Below are positions 31,206 to 32,492 of a stretch of DNA of 32,492 bases, in pieces (position 1 is the stretch's first letter; the number at the start of each line of letters is the position of its first letter). The stretch lies in the NCBI GenBank assembly GCA_937927845.1, contig CALFXE010000164.1, positions 1 through 32,492 on the forward strand, in the 5' to 3' direction. A program made the position numbers and the translations under genes. The notes under the pieces are model-generated. The model had not been told where the DNA came from, searched no databases, and saw only the letters and a program-made list of their open reading frames with translations. The DNA is from an uncultured Paludibacter sp. (GTDB lineage: Bacteria; Bacteroidota; Bacteroidia; Bacteroidales; Paludibacteraceae).

Positions 31206-31462
31206 ACGAATAATATTTTTTAGTGAATTATTATTTGTTTCGTGACCTTTCGGTTTTCTGTTTGTAAAACGCAGTGATAAATTCCAGACGGTAGTACAAT
31301 ACCATTAAGTTTAACTAAATATGCTCCTGTTTCGTGTACTGATTTGTTCTTTAATCTGTAAACAAGTTTACCAGAATTGTCGTACAGTAGTATTTCTACC
31401 GATTCCGATCTGTTTAAACTGTATTCGATATTGATGTAATCCAATGCAGGATTGGGATAAAC
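31200..31462. repeat. 263-bp repeat, copy 2, inserted within a protease-like gene
   Basis: This copy matches 27320-27582 with two mismatches. It carries a complete sorting domain, the stop codon and ATGAAA. Sequence identity ends sharply at both edges: at 31463 next to a propeptide-coding region, and at 31200 next to a protease C-terminal region. Both junctions are in frame. Confidence 0.9.
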
Positions 31463-31843
31463 TGAATTATCTTTCAATCTAATTATAACTTGATCGGTTA
31501 ATGCGGATAAATTATTACCTACTTCATCAACATAAATTGGACTGAAAAAAGAAATAACACCTTGTTTTTTCCATGAATCTATTAATTCAAAATTATTATT
31601 CACAGTATTTTTTTCTTGAAACTCAACAATCATTATTCCTCTTTGGTCAGTCTCTGATATATTTGTAGAGTACATGGAAATTGTATTACCTATATTGACT
31701 GTATCGTGTTCCAACTTTACAATCATTCTATCTTGTGCCACATTTAAATAATGCTTTTGATCTCCAATGTACATATAAAATTCTTGTGCTGATAATTCAC
31801 ATATCGTACATACACTTATTAAAACAAAAATCAAAATTTTCAT
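31220..31843 (-). pseudogene. Chimeric ORF: S8 propeptide joined directly to a T9SS sorting domain
   Basis: The 207-residue product starts with a signal peptide (MKILIFVLISVCTICELSAQ) and EFYMYIGDQKHYLNV. The region up to about residue 127 (ISFFSPIYVDEVGNNL, TDQVIIRLKD) resembles the propeptide of Bacteroidota subtilases. At VYPNPALDYI it switches to the sorting domain of the 27340-29934 protease, nearly identical at DNA level. The whole catalytic domain is missing. As it keeps a signal peptide and sorting domain, it could still be exported as a small surface protein or a propeptide-type inhibitor. A non-functional recombination product is equally likely. Confidence 0.7.
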
Positions 31844-31845
31844 AA

Positions 31846-32292
31846 TTATTTAGATTTGAACACTGTTAAAACCATTTTACCACCTATATATGGCGGAACG
31901 CTAAGATACCGTCCTTCTTCATAAAAATCTCCTTCAAACGAAAACGTTTTGCCTTGTAATGGTATTTCCCAATGTTTTGCATAATCGGGAAAATTACAAA
32001 TCTCTGCATTATAAATTGCTTCAGGATTCGATAGTTTAAATATTGTACTATCCTGTTCGGGATAATAGACTATAAGAGTAACATTATTTTGACTTACCAA
32101 CTTGACAGGGATAGAATCTAAAAACAGCCTGCCATTTCCTTGTAATTTAAGAATATTAAGATAACTTCCTTCTATTTTTTTACAAAGCGTATAAATTGGT
32201 CTGTCTTTATATGTTCCGATGTCATTCTCGCAAGAAACACTTCCTGTCAAAAGCAGCAAAAATGCTGTAAGTTTTAGAATATTGTTTTTCAT
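31846..32292 (-). CDS. Small lipoprotein, 148 residues
   Basis: The signal MKNNILKLTAFLLLLTGSVSC has lipobox SVSC. The mature part is beta-rich (LFLDSIPVKLVSQNNVTLIV; KHWEIPLQGKTFSFEGDFYE) with two cysteines. No family was recognised. It begins the part of the cluster that is complete in the window and runs into the chimeric propeptide gene with a 2-bp gap, so the two are co-transcribed and possibly co-translated. The 49-bp leader before it is shared with the lipoprotein gene at 25351-25788. Confidence 0.65.
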   Translation of the reverse strand: MKNNILKLTAFLLLLTGSVSCENDIGTYKDRPIYTLCKKIEGSYLNILKLQGNGRLFLDSIPVKLVSQNNVTLIVYYPEQDSTIFKLSNPEAIYNAEICNFPDYAKHWEIPLQGKTFSFEGDFYEEGRYLSVPPYIGGKMVLTVFKSK

Positions 32293-32294
32293 AT

Positions 32295-32343
32295 TTACAA
32301 AATTTTAAGTTATTAAGCTGTTATATTGAATTTAGTGGTATTT
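32295..32343. repeat. 49-bp lipoprotein leader repeat, copy 2
   Basis: This segment matches 25791-25839 with three mismatches, in the same orientation and the same position relative to a lipoprotein start codon. It may hold a shared promoter or translation enhancer, although no clear TAnnTTTG is visible in it. Confidence 0.75.
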
Positions 32344-32346
32344 GCA

Positions 32347-32492
32347 TTATTTACCCTTTTCCAATTTCTCTATTTTGGCATGTAACTCCTCAATCTTATC
32401 TTGTTGTTGAATCATATATAAGGTTAACTCTTCAATTTTTTGTAATAATTTGTTTTGCATCTCGCCCATACTCAGACCGTTTTCTTCCACCT
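32347..32492 (-). CDS. C-terminal coiled coil of a gene cut by the window edge
   Basis: The frame is open from the right edge to a TAA at 32347-32349 and encodes 47 full residues: VEENGLSMGEMQNKLLQKIE, ELTLYMIQQQDKIEELHAK, IEKLEKGK. The KIEELTLYMIxQxxxIExL heptad pattern is the usual C-terminal coiled coil of large Bacteroidota surface proteins with tail-fibre or S74-like ends. That assignment is from memory of the family. The N-terminal part is outside the window. It is the first gene seen of the minus-strand cluster. Confidence 0.65.
   Translation of the reverse strand, partial: VEENGLSMGEMQNKLLQKIEELTLYMIQQQDKIEELHAKIEKLEKGK

Noticed and set aside
1..32492. CRISPR array, tRNA, rRNA, transposase or integrase genes
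   Set aside because: No regularly spaced repeats of CRISPR size, no cloverleaf or rRNA-like sequence, and no transposase-like protein were seen on either strand.

Overview
The window is AT-rich DNA from the phylum Bacteroidota, probably order Bacteroidales. The evidence is the promoter -7 element (TAnnTTTG) upstream of several genes, the near absence of Shine-Dalgarno sites, MKK-type signal peptides and lipoboxes followed by surface lipoproteins, transmembrane AraC regulators, a FadL/OMPP1 barrel, and proteins ending in type IX secretion (T9SS) type A sorting domains. No rRNA, tRNA, CRISPR array or transposase was seen.

Region 1 (1-5793) is a signalling locus. It opens with the last 61 codons of an OmpR-type response regulator that is about 95% identical to a second, complete regulator at 3157-3861. 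Between them lie an outer-membrane barrel gene, a lipoprotein gene, two tiny signal-peptide ORFs and a pair of orphan hairpins. The complete regulator is followed by a 44-residue double-glycine-leader peptide gene on the opposite strand and then by a membrane histidine kinase. The regulator and kinase promoters carry the same array: two GTTATATAAC palindromes 22 bp apart, a pair of GTTAAC boxes, and TATCTTTG, with almost identical spacing. This looks like an autoregulated peptide-signalling cassette and is the best candidate here for an undescribed system.

Region 2 (5739-14764) is mostly housekeeping: an OPT-family oligopeptide transporter overlapping the kinase tail, an operon of hybrid histidine kinase, stand-alone receiver and Gfo/Idh/MocA oxidoreductase, a membrane AraC regulator, and a FAD-dependent dehydrogenase converging on it.

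Region 3 (14821-24411) is envelope-related: a FadL-like barrel, a Tyr/Gly- then Ser-rich secreted protein, a lipoprotein glutathione peroxidase, a 1316-residue T9SS protein made of about ten PPC-like repeats, and a divergently transcribed membrane AraC regulator. The stretch from about 18.1 to 24.4 kb looks clearly richer in G+C than its surroundings. A DUF6364/PIN toxin-antitoxin pair follows (24551-25227).

Region 4 (25351-32492) is a tightly spaced minus-strand cluster in which T9SS-sorted subtilase genes or fragments alternate with small unrelated lipoproteins. It is under rearrangement. The intact-looking S8 protease has an in-frame TAA just after its catalytic serine region. A neighbouring lipoprotein has an in-frame TAG. 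A 263-bp segment encoding a T9SS sorting domain plus the next start codon occurs twice, 3.88 kb apart, with two mismatches; the second copy splits another protease-like gene. A 49-bp leader is also repeated, and a 47-residue protein looks like the start of a C10-peptidase propeptide.
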